Of a stretch of 20,487 bases of DNA, positions 1-7,659 are shown in pieces. Position numbers and translations under genes: made by a program. Source of the DNA: a virus; IMG/VR virus record IMGVR_UViG_3300025168_018229, positions 1 to 20,487 of that record, one strand, 5' to 3'. The notes under the pieces were generated by a model that ran no database searches, was not told where the DNA came from, and saw only the letters and a list, made by a program, of their open reading frames with translations. Within the stretch, counting starts at the first letter, position 1. Every line of letters begins with the position of its first letter.

Positions 1-501
1 ACAATAGTTAAATGGGCCGTTGATTATTCTAATATAGGAACTGGTAAAGTTTTCTTTAATACTGAAAACGTGGTTTTGCCTAGCCCTCCTTATACTTCCA
101 TAGATATTATTAGCGGCCCAAATGAATTAAGTACTGGTGCTTATATCTATAATGAGGCAACAGATAAATTTGACTATAGAGGTGATGTTGAATTTAATAT
201 TCAATTTAATGTTTATGGTAATGACTGCTTAAAAATAAGTGATCGGTTAATAGGTAGTCTAAGCGACCCTGATGTTAGAGCTTATTTTAAAACTAATAAT
301 GTAATTCAAACCAATGCATTTAATTTTGGGATTATACATGATGGAACTCTCCAAAATGTTAATTATTTAAAACGAAATGTTATTGAAATGAATTTTATAA
401 CAAATTCTATTTATGCTGGTATTAATCGTTTGGTTGAAATCACTATAGAGCCCGAAGACCAGTTAGAAAATAAGATGCAAACAATAGTACAAAATTTATA
501 A
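1..501 (+). CDS. Phage neck terminator-like protein (LIC_12616 family), 5' end missing
   Basis: The reading frame is open from the first base, so the gene begins outside the window; the GTG at 70 is probably internal. The visible 166 residues have alternating short beta strands (a V-E-F-N-I-Q-F-N-V-Y stretch, then V-E-I-T-I-E near the C-terminus) and no catalytic motif. Small proteins of this kind sit directly upstream of DUF3383 sheath genes in many myoviruses and belong to the neck/tail-terminator group, which closes the tail at the head-proximal end. The assignment rests on that position plus general resemblance to the LIC_12616 family. It ends 11 bases before the sheath start, whose AAGGAG Shine-Dalgarno overlaps its stop codon. 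Family membership is moderately sure; the exact role is inferred. Confidence 0.6.
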   Translation, partial: TIVKWAVDYSNIGTGKVFFNTENVVLPSPPYTSIDIISGPNELSTGAYIYNEATDKFDYRGDVEFNIQFNVYGNDCLKISDRLIGSLSDPDVRAYFKTNNVIQTNAFNFGIIHDGTLQNVNYLKRNVIEMNFITNSIYAGINRLVEITIEPEDQLENKMQTIVQNL

Positions 502-512
502 GGAGTCTTTTA

Positions 513-2096
513 ATGAATATTTCAAGAATTGCTCAAGTTAATGTCAGCCTTCAAACAGCAACATTATCACAGGCTGGATTTGGAACAATCTTAATATTAG
601 GTAATAGTTCTTCAATACAAGGAACAAAACAGGTTCAAACACTTACATTTGATGCTGATATAATTACAGGTAATAGTTTTACTATGAACGTAGACGGGGT
701 AACAATTGGAGCAGTTGGATTCAATGCTACTAATAACGATACGCTCGACGATATTGCTACAGCTATTGCAGCAGGCAATAATGTATTTAGAGCAGTAAGA
801 ATTAACACTAGAGCTATTGAAATAACTAGTGATAGTTACGAAGAAATAGTTTTGAGCGGAAACATAATAACAGGTGGTGCAACACAAGCAGGTTCAGTAT
901 TTACCGAAACTGTAGAGCAGCGTGACGAAATTAAGCGTTATACATCACTAGAAGGAGTTGCGGAAGATTTTTCTACTTCTACTATCGAATATCAAAAAGC
1001 AAATGCAGCATTTTCACAAACGCCAAGAATTGAAGAATTAAAGATTGGTAGACGACGTTCACCACAAGCGCAAGTATCAAACGTTGATATTACTACAGTA
1101 ACTGACGATACAGATTATACTGTTGTTCTAAACGGTGTAACAGCTACATTTAATTCAGGATTTGGAGCAACAGCAACAGCTATTTGCACAGGTTTAGTAG
1201 CCGCAGTAAACGCATTAAATGAGCCAGTAACACTTACTAATAATGGTACTGACTTTGATATAGCGGCAGATATTCCAGGTGAATCAATTATTCTTACTGC
1301 TACTTCTAACTTAACAACTTCTGTCACAACAGATAATAAAGGAATGGCGGATGACATTCTTAGAGCTAAACAAACAGACAATAACTGGTATTTCTTACTA
1401 ATTAACACTGAATTAGATTTAGACCTAAAAGAAGCGGCAAAGACAATTCAAACAATGGAAAAGCTTTTCTTTTGTCAGACTTCTGCAGCAGCTGTTAAAA
1501 ATAATGCAGCTGATAACATCGCGGCAGTATTAAAAGGAAAATCTTATACACGTACAATCTTAAGCTTTACAGATGACACTACAGAAAATAGAGATGCTAC
1601 TTACGCAGCAGCTGGAGCAACGTCTGATCCAGGTTCAATAACGTGGGTCTACAAGAAAGAAGCAGGTGTGACTGCTCCTGTATTAACGGCTGGTCAAGAA
1701 GCTAACTTAACTGCACTAAATGTTAACTACCAAGTAGTTGTTAAGGGAATCACTTTTTCTTTCACTGGTAAAGTTCTCGGTGGTGAATTTATAGATGTAA
1801 TGCGTGGTATCGATTTCTTTACAATTCGTTTACAAGAAGACTATTTAGAAGCACAACTAAATTCTCCTAAAATACCTTACACACAAGCTGGTATTGATAC
1901 TGTTTCACAGATCATTTCTACAAGAGCTGAACAGTGTATTGGTCAAGGGATTTTCGCATCATTTACAGTAACTTTACCAAGTTACTCTCAAACAACTGCT
2001 TCAGAAAGAGGTAATAGACTAATTACAGCTAAATTTAGCGGTGTGTTACAAGGTGCGATTCATAAATTAATTGTAAACGCGAATATAACTAACTAA
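513..2096 (+). CDS. Tail sheath protein (DUF3383 family)
   Basis: This is the contractile tail sheath subunit, which polymerises around the tail tube and contracts to drive it through the envelope. The N-terminus (MNISRIAQVNVSLQTATLSQ, then GFGTILILG) is typical of DUF3383 sheath proteins. The C-terminal third contains the conserved core, with a D-F-F-T-I-R-L-Q-E-D stretch and an Y-T-Q-A-G-I-D segment, and ends in a K-F-S-G-V-L-Q-G-A-I-H-K strand-helix. At 527 residues it is longer than a minimal sheath. The extra length looks like two beta-rich inserted domains at about residues 39-130 and 190-275. A strong AAGGAG site lies 7 bases upstream of ATG. The tube gene follows after 12 bases, as expected for a sheath/tube pair. 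Confidence 0.92.
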   Translation: MNISRIAQVNVSLQTATLSQAGFGTILILGNSSSIQGTKQVQTLTFDADIITGNSFTMNVDGVTIGAVGFNATNNDTLDDIATAIAAGNNVFRAVRINTRAIEITSDSYEEIVLSGNIITGGATQAGSVFTETVEQRDEIKRYTSLEGVAEDFSTSTIEYQKANAAFSQTPRIEELKIGRRRSPQAQVSNVDITTVTDDTDYTVVLNGVTATFNSGFGATATAICTGLVAAVNALNEPVTLTNNGTDFDIAADIPGESIILTATSNLTTSVTTDNKGMADDILRAKQTDNNWYFLLINTELDLDLKEAAKTIQTMEKLFFCQTSAAAVKNNAADNIAAVLKGKSYTRTILSFTDDTTENRDATYAAAGATSDPGSITWVYKKEAGVTAPVLTAGQEANLTALNVNYQVVVKGITFSFTGKVLGGEFIDVMRGIDFFTIRLQEDYLEAQLNSPKIPYTQAGIDTVSQIISTRAEQCIGQGIFASFTVTLPSYSQTTASERGNRLITAKFSGVLQGAIHKLIVNANITN

Positions 2097-2108
2097 GAGG
2101 AGTAAAGA

Positions 2109-2519
2109 ATGAGTACAATCAGTTTAAAAGATGTTTCCTTAATTATTGACGGTGCACCAGTTCAAGGACTGGCACCTGAAGGAGTTACTTTAGCATTTAC
2201 AAATGAAATTTTTACACATGTCCCAGGTGTAAATTCAACTACACGTTTAAAAAATGTAGATCCATCTGGAACAGTTGAAATTAACTTACTAAGCACTTCA
2301 TCTTCAAATAATACTTTTAAAGGAATTATTGATGAGGATATGTCAACTAATAATAAACGATTTGGTTTTAGCTTAGTAGATAATATTTCAGGTGAAAGCT
2401 ATCGAGGCGTTAACTGTTATTTTAACAAACGCTCAGATGCAGCATTTTCAAATGATTCCAACAACAGGGTTTACACATTTGTATGTCCTGAAATGATACA
2501 AGAGGCAGCAGCAGAATAA
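2109..2519 (+). CDS. Tail tube protein (DUF3277 family)
   Basis: This is the inner tail tube subunit, which stacks as hexamers inside the sheath and forms the DNA channel. It is 136 residues, the usual size. It opens with S-L-K-D-V-S-L-I-I-D-G and carries alternating strands with the pattern G-T-V-E-I-N-L-L, then F-G-F-S-L-V-D and R-V-Y-T-F-V-C-P-E, typical of DUF3277 (KPP10 ORF10-like) tube proteins. It lies directly behind the DUF3383 sheath and ahead of the tail assembly chaperone, the standard order. An AGGAG site precedes the ATG. The 23 bases after it contain two copies of AATAAGATAAG that supply the ribosome site of the next gene. Confidence 0.9.
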   Translation: MSTISLKDVSLIIDGAPVQGLAPEGVTLAFTNEIFTHVPGVNSTTRLKNVDPSGTVEINLLSTSSSNNTFKGIIDEDMSTNNKRFGFSLVDNISGESYRGVNCYFNKRSDAAFSNDSNNRVYTFVCPEMIQEAAAE

Positions 2520-2542
2520 AATAAGATAAGGAATAAGATAAG

Positions 2543-2980
2543 ATGAAAGAATTAAAACTAGATATACACGGAATTGATACAGCGATCTATAAGATGCGGG
2601 TTAAACCAGCTCACTTGTTATTTAATGAATTAATGGAAATAGCTTCAGGTGCATTTAAAGGTTCTTCTACTGAAATGGATATGATAGCTGGTTTTTTAAA
2701 CATCTTAGGTAATAGTGACACTATTAAAATTTATGAACAAATGATTAGTTCAATTTTTGTAGATGGTAAGCAAGTTAATTCACTTGATCAATTAGAAACA
2801 AGAATTGAAGACCGTGTTGATGTTTTAGTTTATTTAGATGATATTCTTTTAGAATTTATTAAATTCCAATTTGAGAATAGATTTAATAACGCAAAAAAGA
2901 AGCTCGGCCTGGAGGGCAATTTCAGTCTAACAGGCCTTATGAGCAACCAAAATTCGACGCCCGAATCTGGAGAGTCGTAG
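2543..2980 (+). CDS. Tail assembly chaperone, short (gpG-like) form
   Basis: This is the shorter product of a tail assembly chaperone locus, which in phages holds the tape measure protein soluble while the tube forms around it. It is 145 residues and mostly helical, with L-L-F-N-E-L-M-E-I-A-S-G-A-F-K-G and a long helix ending at R-F-N-N-A-K-K. No catalytic motif is present. It sits between tube and tape measure, exactly where gpG/gpGT-type chaperones are encoded. The last 26 codons after A-K-K are the zero-frame tail that is used only when ribosomes do not shift at 2893-2899. The frameshifted product is listed separately. Confidence 0.85.
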   Translation: MKELKLDIHGIDTAIYKMRVKPAHLLFNELMEIASGAFKGSSTEMDMIAGFLNILGNSDTIKIYEQMISSIFVDGKQVNSLDQLETRIEDRVDVLVYLDDILLEFIKFQFENRFNNAKKKLGLEGNFSLTGLMSNQNSTPESGES

Positions 2981-3129
2981 GAGATGAAGAATTATCGGCC
3001 TCATTATATGAAGTTCAGTATAAATGGGACCTAGATGATTTAGATGAAGCACATGCATATTTAGATTACAGAGATAAAGAACGTGAAAAATACCGTAAAA
3101 GAAACGAAAAGCTAAATGGAACTAAATAA
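2543..3129 (+). CDS. Tail assembly chaperone, -1 frameshift fusion (gpGT-like form)
   Basis: A second open frame, -1 relative to the short form, runs from 2890 to the TAA at 3127-3129, three bases before the tape measure ATG. Slipping at A AAA AAG (2893-2899) joins 119 zero-frame residues to 76 residues of the -1 frame, giving a 195-residue fusion. The extension reads E-Q-P-K-F-D-A-R-I-W-R-V-V-G-D-E-E and then Y-K-W-D-L-D-D-L-D-E-A. It finishes with a very charged helix rich in K, R and E. It fills what would otherwise be a 152-bp gap between tightly packed genes. Long-form chaperones with a tape-measure-binding T domain made by -1 slippage are known in many tailed phages. What is seen: slippery heptamer, open frame and stem-loop. 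What is inferred: use in vivo. Confidence 0.85.
2893..2944 (+). promoter_or_regulatory. Programmed -1 ribosomal frameshift signal
   Basis: In the chaperone frame the codons read gcA AAA AAG, so A AAA AAG at 2893-2899 is a textbook -1 slippery heptamer, the same as in E. coli dnaX. Six bases downstream GGCCTG (2906-2911) pairs perfectly with CAGGCC (2931-2936) across a 19-nt loop. GCTC (2902-2905) can extend the stem with GAGC (2941-2944) across a TTAT bulge. A GC-rich 6-10 bp stem in otherwise AT-rich DNA at the right spacing supports a stimulatory structure. Confidence 0.85.
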
Positions 3130-3132
3130 TAA

Positions 3133-4587
3133 ATGATTACAAGAGAACTAGTAACTAAATTAGGTTTTACTATAGATAAAAGAAAGTTCGATGCTTATGA
3201 AAGACTTGTTGCAAGACAAACTAAGAGTTTACGAAAACTAGGTGAAGAAAGTACTAAATTAGGTAAATCTTTATCTACTATGTTTAGTCTGCCTGCTATA
3301 GCATTAGGTGGATTCGCTGTTAAGTTAGCATCAGATGCCAATGAAATTGAAAGTAAATTTAGCGTAATTTTTAGATCTATATCTGAAGAATCAGAAAAGA
3401 CAGCACAAAGCTTAGCCAAAAATTTTGGCCTATCAATTGTGCAGTCTAAAGAGCTTTTAGGTAACACTGCTGATTTATTAACTGGTTTTGGATTTACACA
3501 GAAAAGTGCATTAGATTTAGCTAATCAAGTTAATGAGTTAGCAGTAGATTTAGCAAGTTTCAATAATTTTTCTGGTGGTGCAGAAGGTGCAAGTGCAGCA
3601 TTAACTAAAGCATTACTAGGTGAACGTGAGTCTGTTAAAAGTTTAGGTATACAAATTTCAGAAGATCTTGTTAAGAGACAAGTAGCAATAAACAATACTA
3701 AAGGTTTAACATTTGAAACTTTAAGACAGGCTAAAGCATTTGCGACACTACAAATAGCTCAAAGGCAATCATTAAATGCTGTTGGTGATTATTCTAGAAC
3801 ACAAAAAGAATTTGCAAATAGAACCAGAGAGTTAAGGGTTAGGTTACAAGATTTGGGAGTTGCGTTTGGTAAAATTTTATTGCCATTTGCTACTAAATTA
3901 TTAAATGTGACTATAAAATTAACAGAGTTTTTTACTAATTTGTCACCGACTACTAAAAAATTAATTTTAATTGTCACGGGCTTAACTATTGCTTTTGGTG
4001 GATTGCTTTTAACATTTGGTTTATTATCAGGTGCTTTTTTAACAACAACTGTAGCTATAGGTAAATTAGTAATAGGATTGAAAGCCTTTTCTATATCAGC
4101 ATTAGCGGCACAAGCATCAGCTTTAGCAATACCATTAGCAATAGCCGCTGGTGTTGCAGCTTTAGCTTTAGCCATTGAAGATATAATCTCATTTTTTCAG
4201 GGTAAGAATTCTGTTACTGAGATTATAGTAAATAAATTTAAAGAAGCATTTGATAAAGTAGGTAATCTAGCTAAGAATTTATTCAACAAAAGTATTTTTG
4301 GAAAAATTACTAATTTTTTAGTTAAGATGGGTGGTAGCATATCGCCTTCAGGTTTAATTACAGCAGTGCAGACAGAGCAGGCTATCCAAGCAGCACCTAT
4401 AATTCCAAATACCACAAATAGAAATCAAAATAATAATATAAGTGTAAAAATAGAAAGCCCTATAACTGTAGAGGGTAGTGGTGATCCACAAGCTACAGGA
4501 GAGGCAATAGCTAATAAATTAGCTGATTCGTTTAAGACACAGTTATTTAACGCTAATAGACAAAGTAATTTTGCAATGGAGTACTAA
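3133..4587 (+). CDS. Tail tape measure protein
   Basis: This protein sets tail length, fills the tail lumen during assembly and is ejected at infection. It has 484 residues: an N-terminal helical, Lys/Ser-rich part (T-K-S-L-R-K-L-G-E-E-S-T-K-L-G-K), then a TP901-like core with G-N-T-A-D-L-L-T-G-F-G-F and A-S-A-A-L-T-K-A-L-L-G-E. Two strongly hydrophobic segments follow at about residues 275-315 and 323-349, the usual membrane-active part of tape measures. At roughly 0.15 nm per residue it predicts a tail of about 70 nm, short for a myovirus. It starts three bases after the frameshifted chaperone frame ends, and its TAA overlaps the next ATG (TAATG). Confidence 0.92.
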   Translation: MITRELVTKLGFTIDKRKFDAYERLVARQTKSLRKLGEESTKLGKSLSTMFSLPAIALGGFAVKLASDANEIESKFSVIFRSISEESEKTAQSLAKNFGLSIVQSKELLGNTADLLTGFGFTQKSALDLANQVNELAVDLASFNNFSGGAEGASAALTKALLGERESVKSLGIQISEDLVKRQVAINNTKGLTFETLRQAKAFATLQIAQRQSLNAVGDYSRTQKEFANRTRELRVRLQDLGVAFGKILLPFATKLLNVTIKLTEFFTNLSPTTKKLILIVTGLTIAFGGLLLTFGLLSGAFLTTTVAIGKLVIGLKAFSISALAAQASALAIPLAIAAGVAALALAIEDIISFFQGKNSVTEIIVNKFKEAFDKVGNLAKNLFNKSIFGKITNFLVKMGGSISPSGLITAVQTEQAIQAAPIIPNTTNRNQNNNISVKIESPITVEGSGDPQATGEAIANKLADSFKTQLFNANRQSNFAMEY

Positions 4588-5285
4588 TGGCATTATTATC
4601 AGCATTTTTTCCAAGTAACAAACTAGTAAGCATAGAAAGCACAGCGTCAGATAATTCAACAATATATCTTGAAATAGATGCTGCACCTTCTGTATCTCAT
4701 ACACGTACCGCTAACGTCACATCATTTCCTGTAGAAACAGGTAGTAATATTAGTGATCACGTAACATTAAATAACAATGTTTTAGAGCTTAATTGCGTTG
4801 TTTCAGGTAATCCTTTTGAGTTTATTAATACTACAAGGCAGGTTTTTGATTTAGATCAAATTAGAAATCCTATGTCACGATTAGAAAAGTCAAAACGATT
4901 ATTAAGGCAGTTAGGATCTGTAGGTGATCTTTTACAACGTAACGAATCAAGAATTGAAAACGCTTATAGATATTTAACAGAATTACATAAAAACAGAAAC
5001 CCTATACGTTTAGTTACTGATTATGAGCTATATGAAAATATGGTTATGACTAATCTAAATATAAGTCAGACTGTACAGAGTGGTGATTCATTACAATTTA
5101 CAGCAACTTTTGAGCAAGTAAACATAGTTAGTAATCAATTAATAATAGCTAGCTTTGATAAGCCAGTAGCTGAAATAAATAATAAAAAATCTTCTAAGTT
5201 AGGTAAGCAAGCAACAGAAACACCGACTGAAGCTGTAAAAGAAAAAGGCTCAAGTATAGCCGTTAAGTTATTGGATTTAATTTAG
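4587..5285 (+). CDS. Dit-like baseplate protein (phage tail protein N-terminal domain)
   Basis: This is a probable baseplate/hub component at the distal end of the tail tube. The 232 residues have a beta-rich N-terminal half in which V-S-F-P-type strands (A-N-V-T-S-F-P-V-E-T-G-S-N-I-S-D-H-V) precede L-E-L-N-C-V-V-S-G. That is the signature order of Dit-like tail proteins, in which strands flank an S-D-H turn. A helical stretch around residues 85-135 leads to a second beta part (P-I-R-L-V-T-D-Y-E-L-Y, then L-Q-F-T-A-T-F-E-Q-V). The Lys-rich C-terminal tail has no recognisable domain. It directly follows the tape measure, the usual place. Its ATG shares one base with the tape measure stop, so translation is probably coupled. 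Confidence 0.75.
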   Translation: MALLSAFFPSNKLVSIESTASDNSTIYLEIDAAPSVSHTRTANVTSFPVETGSNISDHVTLNNNVLELNCVVSGNPFEFINTTRQVFDLDQIRNPMSRLEKSKRLLRQLGSVGDLLQRNESRIENAYRYLTELHKNRNPIRLVTDYELYENMVMTNLNISQTVQSGDSLQFTATFEQVNIVSNQLIIASFDKPVAEINNKKSSKLGKQATETPTEAVKEKGSSIAVKLLDLI

Positions 5286-5293
5286 GAAATGAA

Positions 5294-5614
5294 ATGGCAA
5301 TAGTACAAATACCCGTTAGATCAGACTTAGGCGCACATGAATTTAATATTACTATTCAAAATCAAGTATATCATTTTAAAATATTTTATAATTTACGAGC
5401 TTCTAAATGGAATTTATCCATTTTTGATACAAGACTAAACCCTATACTACAAAGTATCGTATTATTAACTGATACAGATGTTACTAGGCAATTTAGACAT
5501 TTAAATATACCTAAAGGTATTTTTCTAGTTATAGATAGTTTAAGCCAAGAATATAACCCGAAACAATTTGATTGGAATGATCGTAATTATTTTTTATATA
5601 ACGAGGCTAGTTAA
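5294..5614 (+). CDS. Baseplate plug protein (Pam3 gp18-like family)
   Basis: This small beta protein of 106 residues resembles the baseplate plug family, which closes the central channel of the baseplate before infection. It starts with the typical A-I-V-Q-I-P-V-R-S-D and has Q-V-Y-H-F-K-I-F-Y-N-L-R, then W-N-L-S-I-F-D, matching the family pattern of two paired strands, a loop, and a C-terminal strand reporting the local reference frame (G-I-F-L-V-I-D). An AGGAAAT ribosome site precedes the ATG. It lies between the Dit-like and hub genes, the conserved order. The TAA of this gene shares its last base with the ATG of the hub gene. Confidence 0.72.
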   Translation: MAIVQIPVRSDLGAHEFNITIQNQVYHFKIFYNLRASKWNLSIFDTRLNPILQSIVLLTDTDVTRQFRHLNIPKGIFLVIDSLSQEYNPKQFDWNDRNYFLYNEAS

Positions 5615-6486
5615 TGTCACAATTTATAAGAGAAGCAAGGGTTTTAGTTGCTAATCAAGATGGACTAGGTGTTGAGTTTTCAAACGTTCGTATCTTATTC
5701 CAAGTATTAAAAAGCAGTGATTCATCTAGCAACACAACAGAAATTAGTATTTATAATTTGAATAACGACACATCGACTTTTTTAGAGCAAAATAATTTAA
5801 CTATAGTTTTGATGTGTGGTTATAGATCTGCCTCAGACGATTTAAAAGTAATATTTGAAGGTGAGATTACAAATGCCGTGTCTACAATGAACGGTGCTGA
5901 TAAAATTACTACTATCTATGCTGGTGACGCTGATACAGGTATTAATTTATCTGAGTATCAAAAAACATATAGAGCTAACACTAAAATTAAAACAATAATT
6001 AAAGAGATAGCTATAAGTATGAATGTCATAGTTGAAGATCAAAACATTACTGATATACCTGAAACTAGTTTTATAAATAGCTATATAGCTGTAGGTAGTA
6101 CTAAAAAGCTTTTAGATGAGTTATTTAAAAAGATAGATCTAGAATGGTATATAAACGATGGTATCTTCTATGCACGTAAAAGAATAGACATCGAAAGCAC
6201 TAACGCAATGCTAATAAGCTCACAGACAGGACTTATTGGCTCACCAGCACGTAAAAACGAAAAAAGCACAGGGCATAACGAAACAGAGGCAGGTGTGTCG
6301 TTTACAAGCGTTTTAAATGCTGAGTTACAAGTTGGTGAGACTGTTAATATAGAATCGATTTATGCAGATGCTAAGACACAAGGATTATTTGTTATTAAAG
6401 AAGTTAAGTTTGAAGGAGATACACATGGCACACCATGGTATACAAAATGTTTATGTTTAGGAGAAAAACAAAATGGCTCTAAATAA
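5614..6486 (+). CDS. Baseplate hub protein (gp27/gpD-like)
   Basis: This is a probable central hub subunit that links the tail tube to the spike. It has 290 residues in a beta-helix-beta layout. Residues 1-100 contain paired strands (V-R-I-L-F-Q-V-L-K, T-E-I-S-I-Y-N-L-N, L-T-I-V-L-M-C-G-Y) like the first tube-like domain of hub proteins. Residues around 100-200 are mixed, with K-I-K-T-I-I-K-E-I-A, S-T-K-K-L-L-D-E-L-F-K-K and W-Y-I-N-D-G-I-F-Y-A-R, the part that in family members binds and orients the spike. A C-terminal beta domain follows. It overlaps the spike gene by 14 bases, consistent with hub and spike being made together. Confidence 0.75.
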   Translation: MSQFIREARVLVANQDGLGVEFSNVRILFQVLKSSDSSSNTTEISIYNLNNDTSTFLEQNNLTIVLMCGYRSASDDLKVIFEGEITNAVSTMNGADKITTIYAGDADTGINLSEYQKTYRANTKIKTIIKEIAISMNVIVEDQNITDIPETSFINSYIAVGSTKKLLDELFKKIDLEWYINDGIFYARKRIDIESTNAMLISSQTGLIGSPARKNEKSTGHNETEAGVSFTSVLNAELQVGETVNIESIYADAKTQGLFVIKEVKFEGDTHGTPWYTKCLCLGEKQNGSK

Positions 6487-7306
6487 AGTAGAGGAACCCA
6501 CTCTAGATAAGGTCATACAATCTTTTATAGATAAATCGCTATATCAAACTCATACATGTTTGCCTGGCATTATAGAAAGTATAGATATGGCTACAAAAAA
6601 AGCTGATATAAGAGTGGCCATTAAAACAAGAAACATACAGGAGCAAAAAGCAAAAGAGTTGCCGCTATTAGTTGATGTGCCAGTAACTTTCTTTCAAACA
6701 AGTAACACAATAATATCTGTACCAGTGAAAAAAGGTGATGATTGCTTAGTGCTTTTTAATGAGCGTTCACTAGATATTTGGAAGACAAATACGGTGACGA
6801 ATATTGAGCAAAGAATAGTTGATCCTAAAGACCCTAGAAAAAATAATTTATCTGATGGTTTTTGTATACCGATAGCAAAACCTATAGGTACAGGCTTAAC
6901 AGGTGATACTGATAAAATTAAAGTAGCCTATACCGAACAAAATCAACTTACAATAGATGAAGCAGGGCATTTAAAATATATAAATGCTGATGGTTCTATA
7001 TTTGAAATAAACGGTAACACGTTAAAATTTACTAGTTCTGATAATGCTATTTTAAAAGTTGAGGGTGATGTTATGAATTTTACTAACCCTGGTGGTGCTA
7101 ACTTTGATATCAATACAGCTGGTCAATTTGGTATAAGTAATACTAGTGGTAACGCATTCGGTGCTATATCAAGTTTTATGGGGAGTGCTATTTCAGCAAT
7201 TTCGACACTAGGTCCAATTGTTATGCCACCGCCATCACCTGGCGTTATAGCACAAGTAGCCGCAATGACAGCCGCACAAACTGAACTAGATGGAGTGAAA
7301 CAATAA
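6473..7306 (+). CDS. Membrane-puncturing spike protein (Gp138-like)
   Basis: This is the tail-tip spike that pierces the outer membrane. The N-terminal part (about residues 20-130) fits the Gp138/gpV OB-fold layout: L-P-G-I-I-E-S-I-D, A-D-I-R-V-A-I-K-T-R, L-P-L-L-V-D-V-P-V-T-F-F-Q and V-P-V-K-K-G-D-D-C-L-V-L-F-N-E-R-S-L-D. The latter part (about 160-240) has short repeated strand units such as G-H-L-K-Y-I-N-A-D-G-S-I-F-E-I-N-G-N and G-D-V-M-N-F-T-N-P-G-G-A, the kind that wind into the triple beta-helix needle. The C-terminus is Pro/Ala-rich. No lysozyme domain is present, unlike T4 gp5. The stop overlaps the ATG of the gp25-like gene by one base. Confidence 0.85.
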   Translation: MALNKVEEPTLDKVIQSFIDKSLYQTHTCLPGIIESIDMATKKADIRVAIKTRNIQEQKAKELPLLVDVPVTFFQTSNTIISVPVKKGDDCLVLFNERSLDIWKTNTVTNIEQRIVDPKDPRKNNLSDGFCIPIAKPIGTGLTGDTDKIKVAYTEQNQLTIDEAGHLKYINADGSIFEINGNTLKFTSSDNAILKVEGDVMNFTNPGGANFDINTAGQFGISNTSGNAFGAISSFMGSAISAISTLGPIVMPPPSPGVIAQVAAMTAAQTELDGVKQ

Positions 7307-7659
7307 TGGATATTAAAACTACTAATAACGATTTTGTCATAGTAAATAATAATTTAGTCTTAGTAGAGAGTAGAGATTTTGTACAACAGAATTTAAAGCA
7401 AAGACTACAGACACTACTAGGTGAATGTGAATTAGATACAGCACTTGGAGTACCTTATATTGAAGAGATATTAGGTAAAAGAAGACAGCAAAGTATTGTA
7501 GAAAACATTTTAAAAGATGCAATTTTATCGACTCCAGGTGTAATAAAATTAAATAGTTTTTCATTAGAATTCGAAGAAAGTACTAGAATTTTAACTGTAA
7601 ACTTTGAAGTGGCTTCTGAGAGTGGTACAATTATAATTAACGACGAGGTAGCACTATGA
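7306..7659 (+). CDS. Baseplate wedge protein, gp25/gpW family
   Basis: This wedge component forms the inner baseplate ring and starts sheath polymerisation. At 117 residues it is the usual gp25 size. The helical N-terminal part includes S-R-D-F-V-Q-Q-N-L-K-Q-R-L-Q-T-L-L-G-E, in which the family places the Q-N-L/R-L-L-T-L-G-E core. It is followed by E-I-L-G-K-R-R-Q-Q-S-I-V and a C-terminal beta pair (I-L-T-V-N-F-E-V-A-S, G-T-I-I-I-N-D-E). It lies between the spike and gpJ genes as in most contractile phages. It overlaps gpJ by 4 bases (ATGA type), so coupled translation is likely. Confidence 0.88.
   Translation: MDIKTTNNDFVIVNNNLVLVESRDFVQQNLKQRLQTLLGECELDTALGVPYIEEILGKRRQQSIVENILKDAILSTPGVIKLNSFSLEFEESTRILTVNFEVASESGTIIINDEVAL

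Noticed and set aside
3789-4175. 128-residue minus-strand frame opposite the tape measure gene
   Set aside because: A shadow of the Ala/Lys-rich tape measure coding strand.
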